From positions 94,579-158,578 of the forward strand of contig JAFEBB010000010.1 in NCBI GenBank assembly GCA_018266075.1: 64,000 nucleotides of DNA. Direction: 5' to 3'. Numbering within the stretch: the stretch's first letter is position 1; every line of letters begins with the position of its first letter. The DNA is from Deltaproteobacteria bacterium (GTDB lineage Bacteria > Myxococcota > Myxococcia > Myxococcales > SZAS-1). This document shows positions 43,984 through 52,510 of the stretch, piece after piece. A model generated the notes under the pieces. The model saw nothing but the letters and a program-made list of their open reading frames with translations, did no database searches and was not told the origin of the DNA. Both the position numbers and the translations under genes were made by a program.

Positions 43984-44250
43984 ATGGACCGGGATCAGAC
44001 CGCACGGCTGGGCTGCACGGCGCTCATCGTCTCGGGAGCGCTGTCGCTCGGGTTGCGCGCGCAGGCCGCCGGGACGCCTCCGAAGCCCGCTCCCACGACG
44101 GACGCCGGCGCGGACAAGGAGGTCATTCAAGACCTCGAGCTGCTCCAGGACCTCGAGCTGCTCAAAGATCTGGAAGTGCTCACGCCCGTGCCCGATGCGG
44201 GCGCGAGCAAAGACAAGGACAAGCTCCGGGATCCCGACGAGGAGCCGTAG
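43984..44250 (+). CDS. small exported protein with tandem DLELL hexapeptide repeats
   Basis: 88 residues from the ATG at 43984. A signal peptide (RLGCTALIVSGALSLGLRAQA) is followed by a Pro/Ala linker and the strict hexapeptide series QDLELL-QDLELL-KDLEVL, then an acidic/basic charged tail ending DEEP. Amphipathic Asp/Leu repeats of this kind would form a short acidic helix. No known family or partner is visible. It lies 44 bases after the small membrane protein in the same rightward run, so it may be the last gene of a TPR-centred operon. Confidence 0.7.
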   Translation: MDRDQTARLGCTALIVSGALSLGLRAQAAGTPPKPAPTTDAGADKEVIQDLELLQDLELLKDLEVLTPVPDAGASKDKDKLRDPDEEP

Positions 44251-44650
44251 GTGGGAACGCACTGCGCGATGGAAACCGTCGGCCTTCGGCCGCGCGGGAG
44301 CCGGGGCGCCCGATCGGATCCGGGACGCGCAATCGGCGCCTCGGTTTGGCTTCTTGGGAGAGGGCGGCTCTTCGTCAAGGCTCGCGCCGGAGGCGGGAGG
44401 AGGCCTCACGCAAGGCTCTCAATCTTGTCATGATATGTCGTAACGAATAGGCATATGATGACGCCATATACGTACAAAACTCAGAAGCCCAGAAAGACCA
44501 CCCTCGGGTGCCTCGAGGTCGTCGCGTCGTTGGAGACCGAGGCCAGTCTCGGCTCGGAGCAAAGCCCGAAGAAGCCGCCCCTTCCCAGAGGCGCGTCGGA
44601 GCGTGCCTGGAATCCGAGTTGGCCCTCGCGCATCCCGGGCCGACTCTCGA
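44251..44650. other. 400-base gene-free interval with an AT-rich core and imperfect inverted flanks
   Basis: No convincing gene. A sharply AT-rich core (about 44426-44482, containing CATGATATGTCGTAACGAAT and CATATGATGACGCCATATAC) stands out. The left flank CTTGGGAGAGGGCGGCTCTTC and the reverse complement of the right flank, CTCTGGGAAGGGGCGGCTTC, look alike over roughly 30 bases. A small mobile-element remnant or a regulatory island are both possible. A 70-codon frame at 44455-44667 has no coding character. Confidence 0.4.
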
Positions 44651-45649
44651 TCACAGCGCGGCGATGACGGCCTTCGCGTAATCGGTCGTCGACGCGGATC
44701 CGCCGAGATCCGCGGTGCGCACCTTGCCCTCGCCAAGCACGCGATCGATGGCCTTCTCGAGTCGCTGGGCGTCGGGGATGCGGTTCATGTGCCGCAGCAT
44801 CAGCGCGCCCGAGAGGAGGATCGCCGTGGGATTGGCGATGCCCTTGCCAGCGATGTCTGGCGCCGAGCCGTGCACCGCCTCGAAGACCGCGGCGCTCTCG
44901 CCGATGTTCGCGCCCGGCACCACGCCCAGTCCGCCGACGAGGCCCGCGCAGAGATCGCTGACGATGTCGCCGTAGAGGTTCTCGAGCAGGAGCACGTCGA
45001 AGCGCGTGGGATCCTTCACCAACTGCATGCAGCAGTTGTCGACGATGATCTCGTCGTAGGTGATCTCCGGGAAGCTGCGCGACACGCGCTTGCAGCACTC
45101 GATGAACAGGCCATCCGAGAGCTTCATGATGTTGGCCTTGTGCACCGAGGTGACCTTCTTGCGGCCGTTCTTGCGCGCGTAGTCGAACGCGAACTGCGCG
45201 ATCCGCAGCGAGGCCTTCTCGGTGATGATCTTCAGGCTCTCCACCACGCCGGGAACGACGATGTGCTCGAGGCCGGCGTAGAGGTCCTCGGTGTTCTCGC
45301 GGACGACAACGAGATCCACGCCCTCGTAGCGTGTCTTCACGCCGGGCAGGTTTCGCACCGGGCGCAGGTTGGCGTAGAGGTCGAGCTTCTTGCGCAGGGC
45401 CACGTTCGCCGAGCCCTGACCGGTGCCCACCGCGGTCGCGGTCGGGCCCTTGAGCGCGATCTTGTTGCGCTGCACGGTCTCCAGCGTCTTGTTGGGTAGG
45501 TTGGAGCCGTGGCGCGCGGCGATCTCCGCGCCGGCCTCGGCCTCCTCCCAGGCGAGGTCGAGCTTCATCGCGTCGAGCACCAGCTTCGCGGCGCCGACGA
45601 CCTCCGGGCCAATGCCGTCGCCGGGAATGAGGGTGAGCGTGGTGGTCAT
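44651..45649 (-). CDS. NAD-dependent isocitrate dehydrogenase-family enzyme
   Basis: 332 residues from the ATG at 45649 (GGAAG 5 bases upstream); an ATG 12 bases earlier is possible. Member of the isocitrate/isopropylmalate dehydrogenase superfamily: LIPGDGIGPEV start, LRPVRNLPGVKTRY (substrate arginines), VVRENTEDLYAGLEH (with the Tyr-loop of isocitrate-type enzymes), SVHKANIMKLSDGLF (catalytic Lys), YDEIIVDNCCMQLVKDP and LYGDIVSDLCAGLVGGLG (metal aspartates). RENTEDLYAG favours the NAD-isocitrate branch, which feeds 2-oxoglutarate in the TCA cycle; homoisocitrate or tartrate activity cannot be ruled out from sequence. Confidence 0.87.
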   Translation of the reverse strand: MTTTLTLIPGDGIGPEVVGAAKLVLDAMKLDLAWEEAEAGAEIAARHGSNLPNKTLETVQRNKIALKGPTATAVGTGQGSANVALRKKLDLYANLRPVRNLPGVKTRYEGVDLVVVRENTEDLYAGLEHIVVPGVVESLKIITEKASLRIAQFAFDYARKNGRKKVTSVHKANIMKLSDGLFIECCKRVSRSFPEITYDEIIVDNCCMQLVKDPTRFDVLLLENLYGDIVSDLCAGLVGGLGVVPGANIGESAAVFEAVHGSAPDIAGKGIANPTAILLSGALMLRHMNRIPDAQRLEKAIDRVLGEGKVRTADLGGSASTTDYAKAVIAAL

Positions 45650-45720
45650 GCGCGCTTCCATAGCATTCGCGCGCAAGGCCTTCACGCGGAACCGCGGACG
45701 CCGTCGCGTAGACTGCACGG

Positions 45721-46086
45721 ATGGCGCCCTTCGTCGGACCAGGCAAGCAGGCGGTGCTGAAGCGGCTGCGTGCGCTGCTCGCGCGCGGCTTCCCGCTCAC
45801 CCTGGGCGAGTACCAGCCGCAGGCGGTGATTCAAGAGGAGTCCGGGCGCTGGGTGCTGCGCGCGCTGGAGATGGATCGCGCGCGCGCCGACGCTGCGGGA
45901 AAGGCCGCGATCGCGAAGGGCGAGATGTGGATGCCGGAGATGGAGTTTCAGTTCCTCGCGCCGGGCAAGGTGCTCGCCGAGGGCAAGACGCGTTCGGCGC
46001 TCGCGGATGCGATCGAGAGGCTGGCCTGGCCCTTCGGCGGCGACGAGCCTCCGGAGGGCTTTCCCGACGACGACTACGACGACTGA
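45721..46086 (+). CDS. small acidic-tailed protein of unknown function
   Basis: 121 residues, divergent from the isocitrate dehydrogenase gene by 71 bases. Begins MAPFVGPGKQAVLKRLRALLARGF, then a compact predicted alpha/beta part (YQPQAVIQEESGRWVLRALEMD) and ends in an acidic tail PDDDYDD. No signal peptide or membrane helix. Not recognised. Its 3' end overlaps the convergent M61 protease gene by 13 bases, which is compatible with both being real because each shows normal codon composition. Confidence 0.65.
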   Translation: MAPFVGPGKQAVLKRLRALLARGFPLTLGEYQPQAVIQEESGRWVLRALEMDRARADAAGKAAIAKGEMWMPEMEFQFLAPGKVLAEGKTRSALADAIERLAWPFGGDEPPEGFPDDDYDD

Positions 46087-47873
46087 GCCTCCGGCTTCTT
46101 GTCCCAGGGCTCACCGAGCCAGCTCTCGTAGGCGCGCTTCTGCTCGGGCGTGGCGGCGTCGCGCTTGGCAATCCACAGCGCGTCCGAGGGCTTCTCCCCC
46201 AGCGTGACGTCGACGCTCAGCAGCTCGTCGCGCCGGAAGAGCGCGATCTTGACCCGCGAGCCAGGAACGTACTCTTCGACGCGCGTGGTGAGCTTGTCCG
46301 GCTCCACGCGCCAGCCGTCGAGCGCGACGAGCTCGTCGTCGGCGTAGAGGCCGTGGCTGTGTGCGGGCGAGCCCGAGGGCGCGTAGTTGACCAGGCAGCG
46401 GTCGTTCTGGGTCTTGGTCACCACGCCCAGCCAGGCCTTCGGCGACGTGGCCTTGTCCTTGGCGGGCGTGCCACCCTTGTCGCTGCCGGACTCCCGCGGA
46501 CGCCGGCGCACCTCGAGGCCCACGTGCGCGAGCGGCCCGAAGTCGAGCTCGCCCGGCGCATGCACGGCGCGCGCGAAGAAGTCGGCGAGCGAGCTGCCCG
46601 CGACCTCGCTCGCTGCGACCTCCACGCCGTCCTCGGGCACGCCCTTCTCGTCGCCGTAGCGCTGCCAGAGCAGGCGCATCACGTCGTCGAGGCTCTTGGT
46701 GCCCTGGGTGCGCTGGCGGATCTCGAGGTCGAGCAACATCGCGACGATCTCGCCCTTCAGGTAGTAGCTGACCGACGAGTTCGCGCTGTTCTCGTCGGGT
46801 CGGTAGTACTTGATCCACGCGCACGTGGATGCGTCGCCGAGGCTCTGGACCAGGCGTCCCGGCGTCTGCGCCAAGCTCGAGAGGTTTTCGCCCTGGCGCT
46901 CGAGGTAGCGCGAGGCGTCGATGAGGCCCGCGCGCCGCGTAAGCAGGGTGTCGTAGTAGCTGGTGATGCCCTCCATCGCCCAGAGCAGCTCGGTGTAGCT
47001 CTCGCGCGAGTAGTCGAAGGGCACCAGCGCCTTGGGCTTGATGCGCTTGACGTTCCAGAGGTGGAAGTACTCGTGCGCCGCGAGGGTGAGGAACTCCTCG
47101 TAGCTCTTCTTCGGCCGGAAGCCGAAGCGCGGGTAGAGCAGCGTCGTGGAGGCCTTGTGCTCCAGGCCCCCGCGGCCCTTGTCGGAGAGGAGCACGATGA
47201 ACAGGTAGCGCTCGAAGGGCAGCCCGCCGAAGAGCTTCGCCTCCGTCTCGACGATGACCCGCAGGTCAGAAACGAGCTGCTTCCGATCGAGGTTGCCCTG
47301 GCCCCAGATCACGAGCTCGTGCGGCACCCCCGCGGCGGTGAAGCGCTCCGCGTCCTCTGGGCCGGCGTGGAAGGGCGAGTCGAGCAGCGTGTCGTAGTCC
47401 GCCGCGACGAAGGCGTCGCCCTCGCGCGGCAGCGCCACGTGCGTCTTCCACCCCGCGGGCGTCTGCACGCGGACCTCATGGCGCTGGCCACCCAGCGACG
47501 GGTCGTGCAGGAAGAGCGTGGCGCCGTTCCAATACCCGTGGCTCTGGTCGAGGTGCGAGGCGCGGACGGCGAGGTCGTTGGCGTAGACCTTCCAGCGCGC
47601 CACGATCTCTCCGGCGCCGGCGGTCTCGACGCGGAAGGTGCGCTTGTCCACCCGCTTCCAGGCGAGCGCGCGGCCCTTCTCGTCGGCGGCGGCGAAGTCC
47701 TGCAGGTGCCGAGCGTACTCGCGGACCAGATAGGAGCCGGGCGTCCAGACCGGCAAGACGAGGTCGACGCCCTTTCGTCCCGAAGTCTCGAACCGCCCTT
47801 CGACGTCGAAGAGCCGCGTGTGCGGCTCGCGCATGGAGACGGTGTACCGGGTGGCGTTGGGCATGGGGCGCAT
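46074..47873 (-). CDS. M61-family (glycyl aminopeptidase-like) metallopeptidase with PDZ domain
   Basis: 599 residues. N-terminal beta-sandwich (SMREPHTRLFDVEGRF, LVLPVWTPGSYLVREYARHLQDF) is the M61 signature; the zinc motif HEYFHLWNVKRIKP lies near residue 270 with the Glu ligand downstream in WAMEGITSYYD. A PDZ domain follows at about 490-575 (AWLGVVTKTQND, GLYADDELVALDGW). No signal peptide is evident, so location is unclear. Upstream is repeat cluster B in the 99-base gap to lipA. Start could also be the ATG nine bases later. Confidence 0.9.
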   Translation of the reverse strand: MRPMPNATRYTVSMREPHTRLFDVEGRFETSGRKGVDLVLPVWTPGSYLVREYARHLQDFAAADEKGRALAWKRVDKRTFRVETAGAGEIVARWKVYANDLAVRASHLDQSHGYWNGATLFLHDPSLGGQRHEVRVQTPAGWKTHVALPREGDAFVAADYDTLLDSPFHAGPEDAERFTAAGVPHELVIWGQGNLDRKQLVSDLRVIVETEAKLFGGLPFERYLFIVLLSDKGRGGLEHKASTTLLYPRFGFRPKKSYEEFLTLAAHEYFHLWNVKRIKPKALVPFDYSRESYTELLWAMEGITSYYDTLLTRRAGLIDASRYLERQGENLSSLAQTPGRLVQSLGDASTCAWIKYYRPDENSANSSVSYYLKGEIVAMLLDLEIRQRTQGTKSLDDVMRLLWQRYGDEKGVPEDGVEVAASEVAGSSLADFFARAVHAPGELDFGPLAHVGLEVRRRPRESGSDKGGTPAKDKATSPKAWLGVVTKTQNDRCLVNYAPSGSPAHSHGLYADDELVALDGWRVEPDKLTTRVEEYVPGSRVKIALFRRDELLSVDVTLGEKPSDALWIAKRDAATPEQKRAYESWLGEPWDKKPEAQSS

Positions 47874-47912
47874 TCTGGGCAGGCCAGCGCGCCAGTCAAC
47901 GGCCGACCCAGG

Positions 47913-47964
47913 TTACAAAAGGTAAGCATTCGCTTACGAATCGTAACTGGTTACCTTTCGTAAG
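47913..47964. repeat. palindromic 14-mer repeat cluster B
   Basis: Units TTACAAAAGGTAAG (47913-47926), TTACGAATCGTAAC (47934-47947) and TTACCTTTCGTAAG (47951-47964), between the lipA stop and the M61 protease start on the leftward strand. Confidence 0.75.
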
Positions 47965-47972
47965 TTGCGTCG

Positions 47973-49010
47973 CTAGCGCGGAGCTGGCTGACGCGGCGGA
48001 TGGTGCCGCGTCTCCATCAGGCCCTTCATGAAGAACTCGGCCGCCCGATAGCTGGAGCGCACCAGCGGCCCGCTCGCGCAGTAGAGGAAGCCGAGCGAGA
48101 GCGCGTGGTCGCCATGGCGCTTGAACGTATCCGGATGCACGTACTCGGCGACCTTGAGGTTCCACGGCGAGGGCTGCAGGTATTGGCCCAGGGTGAGCAC
48201 ATCGACGCCCGCGTCGCGAAGATCGCGCATGGCCGCGTAGAGCTCGTCCTCGGTCTCGCCCAGGCCGACCATCAGGCTGCTCTTGGTGTAGATGGCCGGG
48301 AACTGCTCCTTGAAGTAGCGGAGCACGTCGAGCGTCTTGCGATAGCCGGCGCGGCGATCCCGCACCGGGTGGGTGAGCCGCTCCACCGTCTCCAGATTCT
48401 GGGCGATGACGTGCGGCGCTGCGTTGCCGACGAGATCCAGCCGAGCGGGCACGCCGTCGAAGTCGGGGATGAGCACCTCCACCTTCGTGTTCGGGCTCTG
48501 CGCGCGCAGCTCGCGGATGGCGGCGGCGAAGTGGCCCGCGCCCGCGTCCGGGAGATCGTCGCGATCGACGCTGGTCACCACCAGGTACTTGAGATCCAGC
48601 TGGGACACGGCCTCGGCCAGGTGGCGCGGCTCGTCGGCATCCAGCGGGAGCGGCTTGCCGCTCTTCACGTGACAGAACTTGCAGCCCCGGGTGCACACGT
48701 CGCCCATGAGCATCACGGTCGCCGTGCCGCCCGCCCAGCACTCGCCCAGGTTGGGGCAGCGCGACTCGGCGCACACCGTGTTCAGCTTGAGCCGCGAGAG
48801 GAGATCGCGCACCCGCTCGTAGCCCGGCCCGCCGGGGAGCCGCACCTTGAGCCACTCGGGCTTCTTGGGACGCGAGAGCTTCTCGAGGGGCACGTCGACG
48901 GTCTGAGGCTCGGACAGCGGTCCGGTCCGTCCGCGGGGATCTTCGGCCAACGGAGCGGGGCTGGTCGGCGGGACGGACACGGCGTGCCTCGGAGAGCGGG
49001 GGCCGCGCAA
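47973..49010 (-). CDS. lipA: lipoyl synthase
   Basis: 345 residues if the TTG at 49010 is used (GGGAGG five bases upstream); a GTG at 48980 with GAGG upstream gives 335. Radical-SAM enzyme that inserts two sulfurs into octanoyl-protein to make lipoyl groups for 2-oxoacid dehydrogenases. Both iron-sulfur cysteine sets are present: auxiliary cluster CAESRCPNLGECW and SAM cluster CTRGCKFC. Downstream VTSVDRDDLPDAGAGHF and the C-terminal SGPLVRSSY (third-ligand Ser of LipA) match. lipB is not adjacent. Divergent from the LD-carboxypeptidase gene. Confidence 0.95.
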   Translation of the reverse strand: MRGPRSPRHAVSVPPTSPAPLAEDPRGRTGPLSEPQTVDVPLEKLSRPKKPEWLKVRLPGGPGYERVRDLLSRLKLNTVCAESRCPNLGECWAGGTATVMLMGDVCTRGCKFCHVKSGKPLPLDADEPRHLAEAVSQLDLKYLVVTSVDRDDLPDAGAGHFAAAIRELRAQSPNTKVEVLIPDFDGVPARLDLVGNAAPHVIAQNLETVERLTHPVRDRRAGYRKTLDVLRYFKEQFPAIYTKSSLMVGLGETEDELYAAMRDLRDAGVDVLTLGQYLQPSPWNLKVAEYVHPDTFKRHGDHALSLGFLYCASGPLVRSSYRAAEFFMKGLMETRHHPPRQPAPR

Positions 49011-49122
49011 GGCGACCTCCCAGCAAGTAGACCGCGGCCTTCGGGCTGGTCAAGCCGGCTGACCGCGCCTCCCTTCCATAACCCCTCGACCCGCGGCGCG
49101 CCGCGGCACGCGAGAGGGTTGG

Positions 49123-49168
49123 TTACGAAAGGTAACCTGGTTACCCTTCGTCCGTTACGAAAGGTAAC
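49123..49168. repeat. palindromic 14-mer repeat cluster C
   Basis: Units TTACGAAAGGTAAC (49123-49136), a partial TTACCCTTCGTCCG (49141-49154) and TTACGAAAGGTAAC (49155-49168), in the divergent gap between lipA and the LD-carboxypeptidase gene. Units 1 and 3 are identical. Confidence 0.75.
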
Positions 49169-49224
49169 TTCGCAGGCGGCGCCCAGGTTGCGACCCCGGG
49201 ACGTCGCGGATAGCGTCGAGCGCG

Positions 49225-50103
49225 ATGAGCTGGCCCCTGCTCCAGAGCGGCGATCCCGTGTCGATCATCGCCCCGGCCGGGCCCTTCGAGCCGGCCATCT
49301 TCGAGCAAGGTGTGGCCGCGCTGAAGGAGCTCGGGCTCGAGCCGCGCTTCGATCCGCGGATCTCCGAGCGCATCCGCTACCTCGCCGGAGACGAGCAGCG
49401 CCGGCTGTCGGAGCTGCTGGGCGCGTTTCGCGATCCGCAGACGCGCGCCGTCTTCTGCGCCCGCGGCGGCTACGGCGCCATGCACCTCTTGCCGCGCATC
49501 CCGGTGAAGGAGCTCCCGGACAAGCCGCTCGTCGGCTTCTCGGACATCACGGCGCTGCACCTGCTCTGGCAGCGAAATGGTCGGCGGAGCATTCACGGTC
49601 CGGTGGTCACGCAGCTCGGCAAGCAGCCCGCGGGCGTGAAGGACGCACTTGGCACCCTGCTCTTTCAAGGCCGCGCGCCGACGCTCACGGGCGCCGAGCC
49701 CATCGTCGCCGGGACAGCGACCGCGCCGGTGGTGGGCGGAAACCTCTCGGTGCTCACCCGGCTCATCGGCACGCCCTACCTCCCCGAGCTGCGCGGAAAG
49801 ATCCTCCTCGTGGAAGACGTCGGCGAGCGGCCCTATCGCCTCGACCGCATGCTCACCCATCTGCAGCTCGCGGGGCTCCTCGACGGGCTCGCCGGCATCG
49901 CCGTGGGCGGGCTCACCGGCTGCGAAGAAAAGGAGGCCGACTACACCGCGCGCGAGATCGTGCGCGAGCTGCTCGGCCGACTCGCGATCCCCTCGGCGCT
50001 GGGCTTCTCCGTGGGCCACGGCGAGGTGAACTTTCCGGTCGTCCTCGGCGCTCCTGCGCGGCTCGACGCGGGCGCCGGCACGCTCACGCCCGTGGAGGCC
50101 TGA
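49225..50103 (+). CDS. LD-carboxypeptidase (peptidase S66, LdcA/MccF family)
   Basis: 292 residues, no signal peptide, so cytoplasmic. Removes the terminal D-Ala from tetrapeptides during murein recycling, or cleaves related amides as MccF does. Motifs: SIIAPAGPF, CARGGYGAMHLLPRI, the nucleophile in PLVGFSDITALH, LLVEDVGERPYRLDRML (Glu of the triad) and GFSVGHGEVNFPVVLG (His). Length matches the family (about 300). The serine hydrolase gene 56 bases downstream may be co-transcribed. Confidence 0.9.
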   Translation: MSWPLLQSGDPVSIIAPAGPFEPAIFEQGVAALKELGLEPRFDPRISERIRYLAGDEQRRLSELLGAFRDPQTRAVFCARGGYGAMHLLPRIPVKELPDKPLVGFSDITALHLLWQRNGRRSIHGPVVTQLGKQPAGVKDALGTLLFQGRAPTLTGAEPIVAGTATAPVVGGNLSVLTRLIGTPYLPELRGKILLVEDVGERPYRLDRMLTHLQLAGLLDGLAGIAVGGLTGCEEKEADYTAREIVRELLGRLAIPSALGFSVGHGEVNFPVVLGAPARLDAGAGTLTPVEA

Positions 50104-50159
50104 ATGCCGCGCGCGCCCCAGATCCGGCTGGATCCGATCAGATCCACGAGGAGCGCCGC

Positions 50160-51386
50160 GTGACCGACGAGCTCGCCCTGCGCCGCGGGCCGTGGCTTCC
50201 GTCGATCCACCAGGCCCTCAACCAGGGCGTGGCGGGAGGGGCGTTCCCCGGCGGCGCGTGCGCCATCTACCTGCGCGGCGAGAAGCTCCACCTCTCTGCT
50301 GCGGGCGATGCGCAGCTCGTCCCTGCGCCCGTCGCGGCGACGACCGACACGCTCTACGACCTCGCCTCGCTCACCAAGGTGCTCGCCACCACCACCCTGA
50401 CCGCCGTCCTCGCCGGTGAGGGCAAGCTCCAGCTCGACGAGCTGGTGCGCAAGCAGCTCCCTGCGTTCGCGCGCGGCGGCAAGGCGCGCATCACCGTGCG
50501 CGACCTGCTCGCGCACCGCTCCGGACTGCCCGCGTGGAAGCCGTACTTCAAGCTCGCCCAGGACGACGCGGGGGCGGCGCCGCTCTTCGCCGGTTCGCGC
50601 TCGCCGAACGCCGTCCAGCGCGCGCGCACGCTCGTCTCCACCGCCGCGCTCGAGGAGCTCCCCGAGCGCGAGCCGGGACAGGCCGCGATTTACAGCGACG
50701 TGGGGTTCATCATCCTCGGGCTCCTGCTCGAACAAGCGGGTGGCGCCAGCCTCGACGCGCTCGCGCACGAGAAGGTGTTTCGCCCGCTGGGGCTGAAGAC
50801 GCTGCACTTCCGGCCGCTCGACGCACGCAAGCTGCCCGCGTTCGACGCCATCGCCGCCACCGGACTGCGTCGACCGCGCGAGCCCGCCGCAGGGCAAGAG
50901 GGCCTCTTCACTCCGGGTGAAGTCGGCGAGGCGCGGCCCGGACAGGTCGACGACGACAACGCCTTCGCCCTGGGCGGCGTCGCTGGGCACGCGGGGCTCT
51001 TCGGCGCCGCGCAGGACGTGGCCCGCCTGGGCGCGCTCATCCTCGAGGAGCTCGACGGCGCGGGCCGGCTCGCGCCCCAGGCCGTGTGGACCGAGCTCGC
51101 CACGCGCGACGGCACCACGCCGGGCTCCACGCGAGCGCTCGGCTTTGACACGCCGTCGCTCGAAGGATCTTCGGCGGGCAGCAAGCTCGGCCGCGGCCCG
51201 CGCGGCGCGCTCGGTCACACCGGCTTTACCGGCACCTCGCTCTGGCTCGACCGCGATCGCCAGCTCGCGGTGGCGCTGCTCACCAACCGCGTGCACCCGG
51301 ATCGCTCGCGCACGGGCATCGTCGCGTTTCGACCGCGGTTCCACGACGCCGTCGCCGACGCCGTCGACGCGCTCCCGCCTCCCTGA
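50160..51386 (+). CDS. serine hydrolase of the beta-lactamase / penicillin-binding class C family
   Basis: 408 residues from the GTG at 50160, set by GAGGAG at 50148-50153. The catalytic triad motifs are SLTK (Ser-Lys, about residue 69), YSDVGF (Tyr of YxN type) and GHTGFTG near the C-terminus (HTG replacing KTG). No obvious signal peptide. Families with this layout include D-Ala-D-Ala carboxypeptidases, EstB-type esterases and beta-lactamase-like amidohydrolases; a wall-recycling role beside LdcA is an inference. A TTCAC-N5-GTGAA palindrome lies inside at 50907-50921. Confidence 0.87.
   Translation: MTDELALRRGPWLPSIHQALNQGVAGGAFPGGACAIYLRGEKLHLSAAGDAQLVPAPVAATTDTLYDLASLTKVLATTTLTAVLAGEGKLQLDELVRKQLPAFARGGKARITVRDLLAHRSGLPAWKPYFKLAQDDAGAAPLFAGSRSPNAVQRARTLVSTAALEELPEREPGQAAIYSDVGFIILGLLLEQAGGASLDALAHEKVFRPLGLKTLHFRPLDARKLPAFDAIAATGLRRPREPAAGQEGLFTPGEVGEARPGQVDDDNAFALGGVAGHAGLFGAAQDVARLGALILEELDGAGRLAPQAVWTELATRDGTTPGSTRALGFDTPSLEGSSAGSKLGRGPRGALGHTGFTGTSLWLDRDRQLAVALLTNRVHPDRSRTGIVAFRPRFHDAVADAVDALPPP
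50907..50921. other. TTCAC-N5-GTGAA palindrome inside the serine hydrolase gene
   Basis: TTCACTCCGGGTGAA followed by GTCGG; codes FTPGEVG, a different reading frame from the murJ and menD copies. Confidence 0.6.
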
Positions 51387-51388
51387 GG

Positions 51389-51811
51389 CTACTCGACCGC
51401 GCGGCGCGCCCAGCGGCCCACCAGCGGCAGCTCCGGCCACGCGCCGCCGCTCGCCTTCACCGCCATCACGATCATCACGATGAGGTTGGCGAAGCCCAGG
51501 AGCACCACGAAGAGCAGCATCACCACGAACCCGACGATGACGCCCACCGGCGGCTCGCCCGAGTGCTGCTGCGAGAAGCCCACCAACGACGAGAACCCCA
51601 CCGCGAACCCGATGAGGATGATGGGCACCATCACCGCGATGTAGAGGAAGTGCCAGAACAGCGCCTGCAGCGCGTGGAAGCCCACGAACTTCGACTTCTC
51701 GCGCATCACGATGAAGATGATCAGCGCGGGGATGAACCCGAAGAAGAAGCCCAGCAGCCAGGCCATCAGCGCCCAGGTCTTGTCGTCGGAGGAGACGGGA
51801 GTCTCGTTCAT
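51389..51811 (-). CDS. DUF4870-type membrane protein
   Basis: 140 residues with several membrane helices: KTWALMAWLLGFFFGFIPALIIFIV, LFWHFLYIAVMVPIILIGFAVG and VGVIVGFVVMLLFVVLLGFANLIVMIVMAVKA. The pattern of an N-terminal KTWA-M-H/W start, the central SKFVGFHALQALFWH and the C-terminal GxxxxLPLVGRWARR matches the DUF4870 (Tic20-like) family. Function unknown. It is convergent with the serine hydrolase (2-base gap) and lies just downstream of ubiE on the same strand. Confidence 0.82.
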   Translation of the reverse strand: MNETPVSSDDKTWALMAWLLGFFFGFIPALIIFIVMREKSKFVGFHALQALFWHFLYIAVMVPIILIGFAVGFSSLVGFSQQHSGEPPVGVIVGFVVMLLFVVLLGFANLIVMIVMAVKASGGAWPELPLVGRWARRAVE

Positions 51812-51820
51812 GCTCCGAGG

Positions 51821-52510
51821 CTACTTCACCTCGCCCACGTAGACGTACGCCGTCCCGAAGGTGAGCGGGTGCGCCTCGGTGCGCGCGTACGAATCCGAAC
51901 GCGTCATCAGATCCAGGAAGCGCTCGCCCGCAGGGAACGCAGCGCTGGTGCGCGGCAGGTACTCGTACGCCTCGCGGTTGCCGGTGAGCGCGCCGCCCAC
52001 CGCGGGCATCACGTGCCGCGAGTAGAAGCGGAACGCCGCGCCGAACGGGCCGCTCGGCTGACCGAACTCGAGCACCACCACGCGCCCGCCCGGACGCACC
52101 ACGCGCGCGAGCTCGCGCAGGCACTGCACCGGGTCGTCCACGTTGCGGATGCCGAACGCGATCGACGCCACATCGAATCGGTCGCTCTCGTACGGCAAGG
52201 CCATCGCGTCTGCGACCTCGAACTTCACCGCGAGCCCCGCGCGCTCCGCCTTGGCCGGGGCGCTCGCGAGCATCTCCGCGCAGAAGTCGGTGCCCAGCAC
52301 CTCGCCGCCCTCGCCCACCGCGCGCTTGAACGCGAGCGCGAGATCTCCCGTGCCCGTGGCGCAGTCGAGGATCTTCTGGCCCGCGCTCGCGCCCGAGTGC
52401 CGCACCGCCGCCCGACGCCACAGCCGGTGCACGCCCATGGAGAGCACTTCGTTCGTGCGGTCGTAGCCCGGGGCAATCGACGCGAACATCCGCTGCACTT
52501 CGGCGCTCAT
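51821..52510 (-). CDS. ubiE: demethylmenaquinone methyltransferase (UbiE/MenG)
   Basis: 229 residues from the ATG at 52510, overlapping the DAHP synthase stop (ATGA). Transfers a methyl group from SAM to demethylmenaquinone, the final menaquinone step. UbiE signatures are present: FASIAPGYDRTNEVLSMGVHRLWRR at the start, DCATGTGDLAL (SAM site), FDVASIAFGIRNVDD and the C-terminal PLTFGTAYVYVGEVK. Placement beside the men operon supports the MenG role over a ubiquinone role. Transcribed leftward from the aroF-menF gap. Confidence 0.93.
   Translation of the reverse strand: MSAEVQRMFASIAPGYDRTNEVLSMGVHRLWRRAAVRHSGASAGQKILDCATGTGDLALAFKRAVGEGGEVLGTDFCAEMLASAPAKAERAGLAVKFEVADAMALPYESDRFDVASIAFGIRNVDDPVQCLRELARVVRPGGRVVVLEFGQPSGPFGAAFRFYSRHVMPAVGGALTGNREAYEYLPRTSAAFPAGERFLDLMTRSDSYARTEAHPLTFGTAYVYVGEVK

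Noticed and set aside
44455..44667. 70-codon frame in the AT-rich interval
   Set aside because: No ribosome site, no conserved features, and overlaps the 3' end of the isocitrate dehydrogenase gene.
50160..51386. Calling the serine hydrolase a beta-lactamase resistance gene
   Set aside because: The SxxK/YxD/HTG set is shared by esterases and carboxypeptidases, there is no clear signal peptide, and the neighbour is a murein-recycling enzyme.
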